Shown here: one piece after another, positions 63,981 through 64,000 of the stretch
Layout of the letters: each line of letters begins with the position of its first letter
Numbering within the stretch: position 1 is the first letter of the stretch
Source of the DNA: Amborella trichopoda
Taxonomy: Eukaryota; Streptophyta; Magnoliopsida; Amborellales; Amborellaceae
Direction of reading: 5' to 3'
Length of the DNA stretch: 64,000 nucleotides
Assembly: GCF_000471905.2 (NCBI RefSeq)
Contig: NW_006499603.1
Coordinates: 5,958,060 to 6,022,059 of the forward strand
Position numbers and translations under genes: made by a program
The notes under the pieces: generated by a model
What the model saw: only the letters and a program-made list of their open reading frames with translations
The model's database searches: none
What the model was told of the DNA's origin: nothing

Positions 63981-64000
63981 ACAAAAAAAAAAAAAAAACA

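Overview
This window looks like a transposon-dense, probably heterochromatic stretch of a large plant nuclear genome, most likely a flowering plant. I found no intact host gene, rRNA, tRNA or CRISPR array. Everything recognisable is LTR-retrotransposon sequence of plant lineages: Ty3/gypsy Tat-type elements with a tRNA-Arg-type primer site, and one Ty3/gypsy chromovirus (Tekay/Del-like) with a tRNA-Met-type primer site. The antisense ORF of the Tat elements resembles the plant mobile domain (PMD), which also points to an angiosperm. All coding regions are broken.

Layout. 1-4055: unassigned AT-rich DNA, a Tat LTR-like fragment and a telomere-like 7-bp array. 4056-23388: chromovirus G on the minus strand, with a 3' LTR split into 4056-5851 and 19104-21124, a gag-only interior at 21125-22619, and a truncated 5' LTR at 22620-23388. 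Inside G's 3' LTR sits Tat element A (plus strand, 5852-19103), flanked by a near-identical 5-bp target duplication. A has a 5' LTR, a protease/linker remnant, an antisense PMD-like ORF with its own TATA box, a repeat-rich 3' region and a 3' LTR. 23389-39089: Tat sequence on the minus strand made of two joined internal regions that share one LTR (29164-32053). It holds gag, protease, RT and RNase H, and a plus-strand antisense-ORF remnant. The RT is split by an unclassified insertion that contains the assembly gap. 39090-53303: Tat element C (plus strand), with a complete 5' LTR, primer site, long decayed gag, a threefold ~735-bp tandem repeat, and a damaged 3' LTR. C interrupts another minus-strand Tat element, whose gag, primer site and 5' LTR follow at 53304-59000. 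59000-64000: a further minus-strand Tat RT-RNase H fragment, other remnants, and a 22-bp array at the right edge.

How the parts relate. The Tat copies share one plan: LTR with a conserved box before TATA, a leader full of tandem hairpins, one or two hairpins just before the LTR end, primer site, gag with CHHC knuckles, protease, RT-RNase H, an ORF on the opposite strand, a repeat-rich spacer and the 3' LTR. The hairpin arrays differ entirely in sequence between LTR copies, but they stay in the same place and some show compensatory arm changes. I consider this fast-changing structured leader, and the antisense PMD-like ORF with its own promoter, the most interesting signals here. All family calls rest on motifs read by eye. 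No alignment or database search was run.
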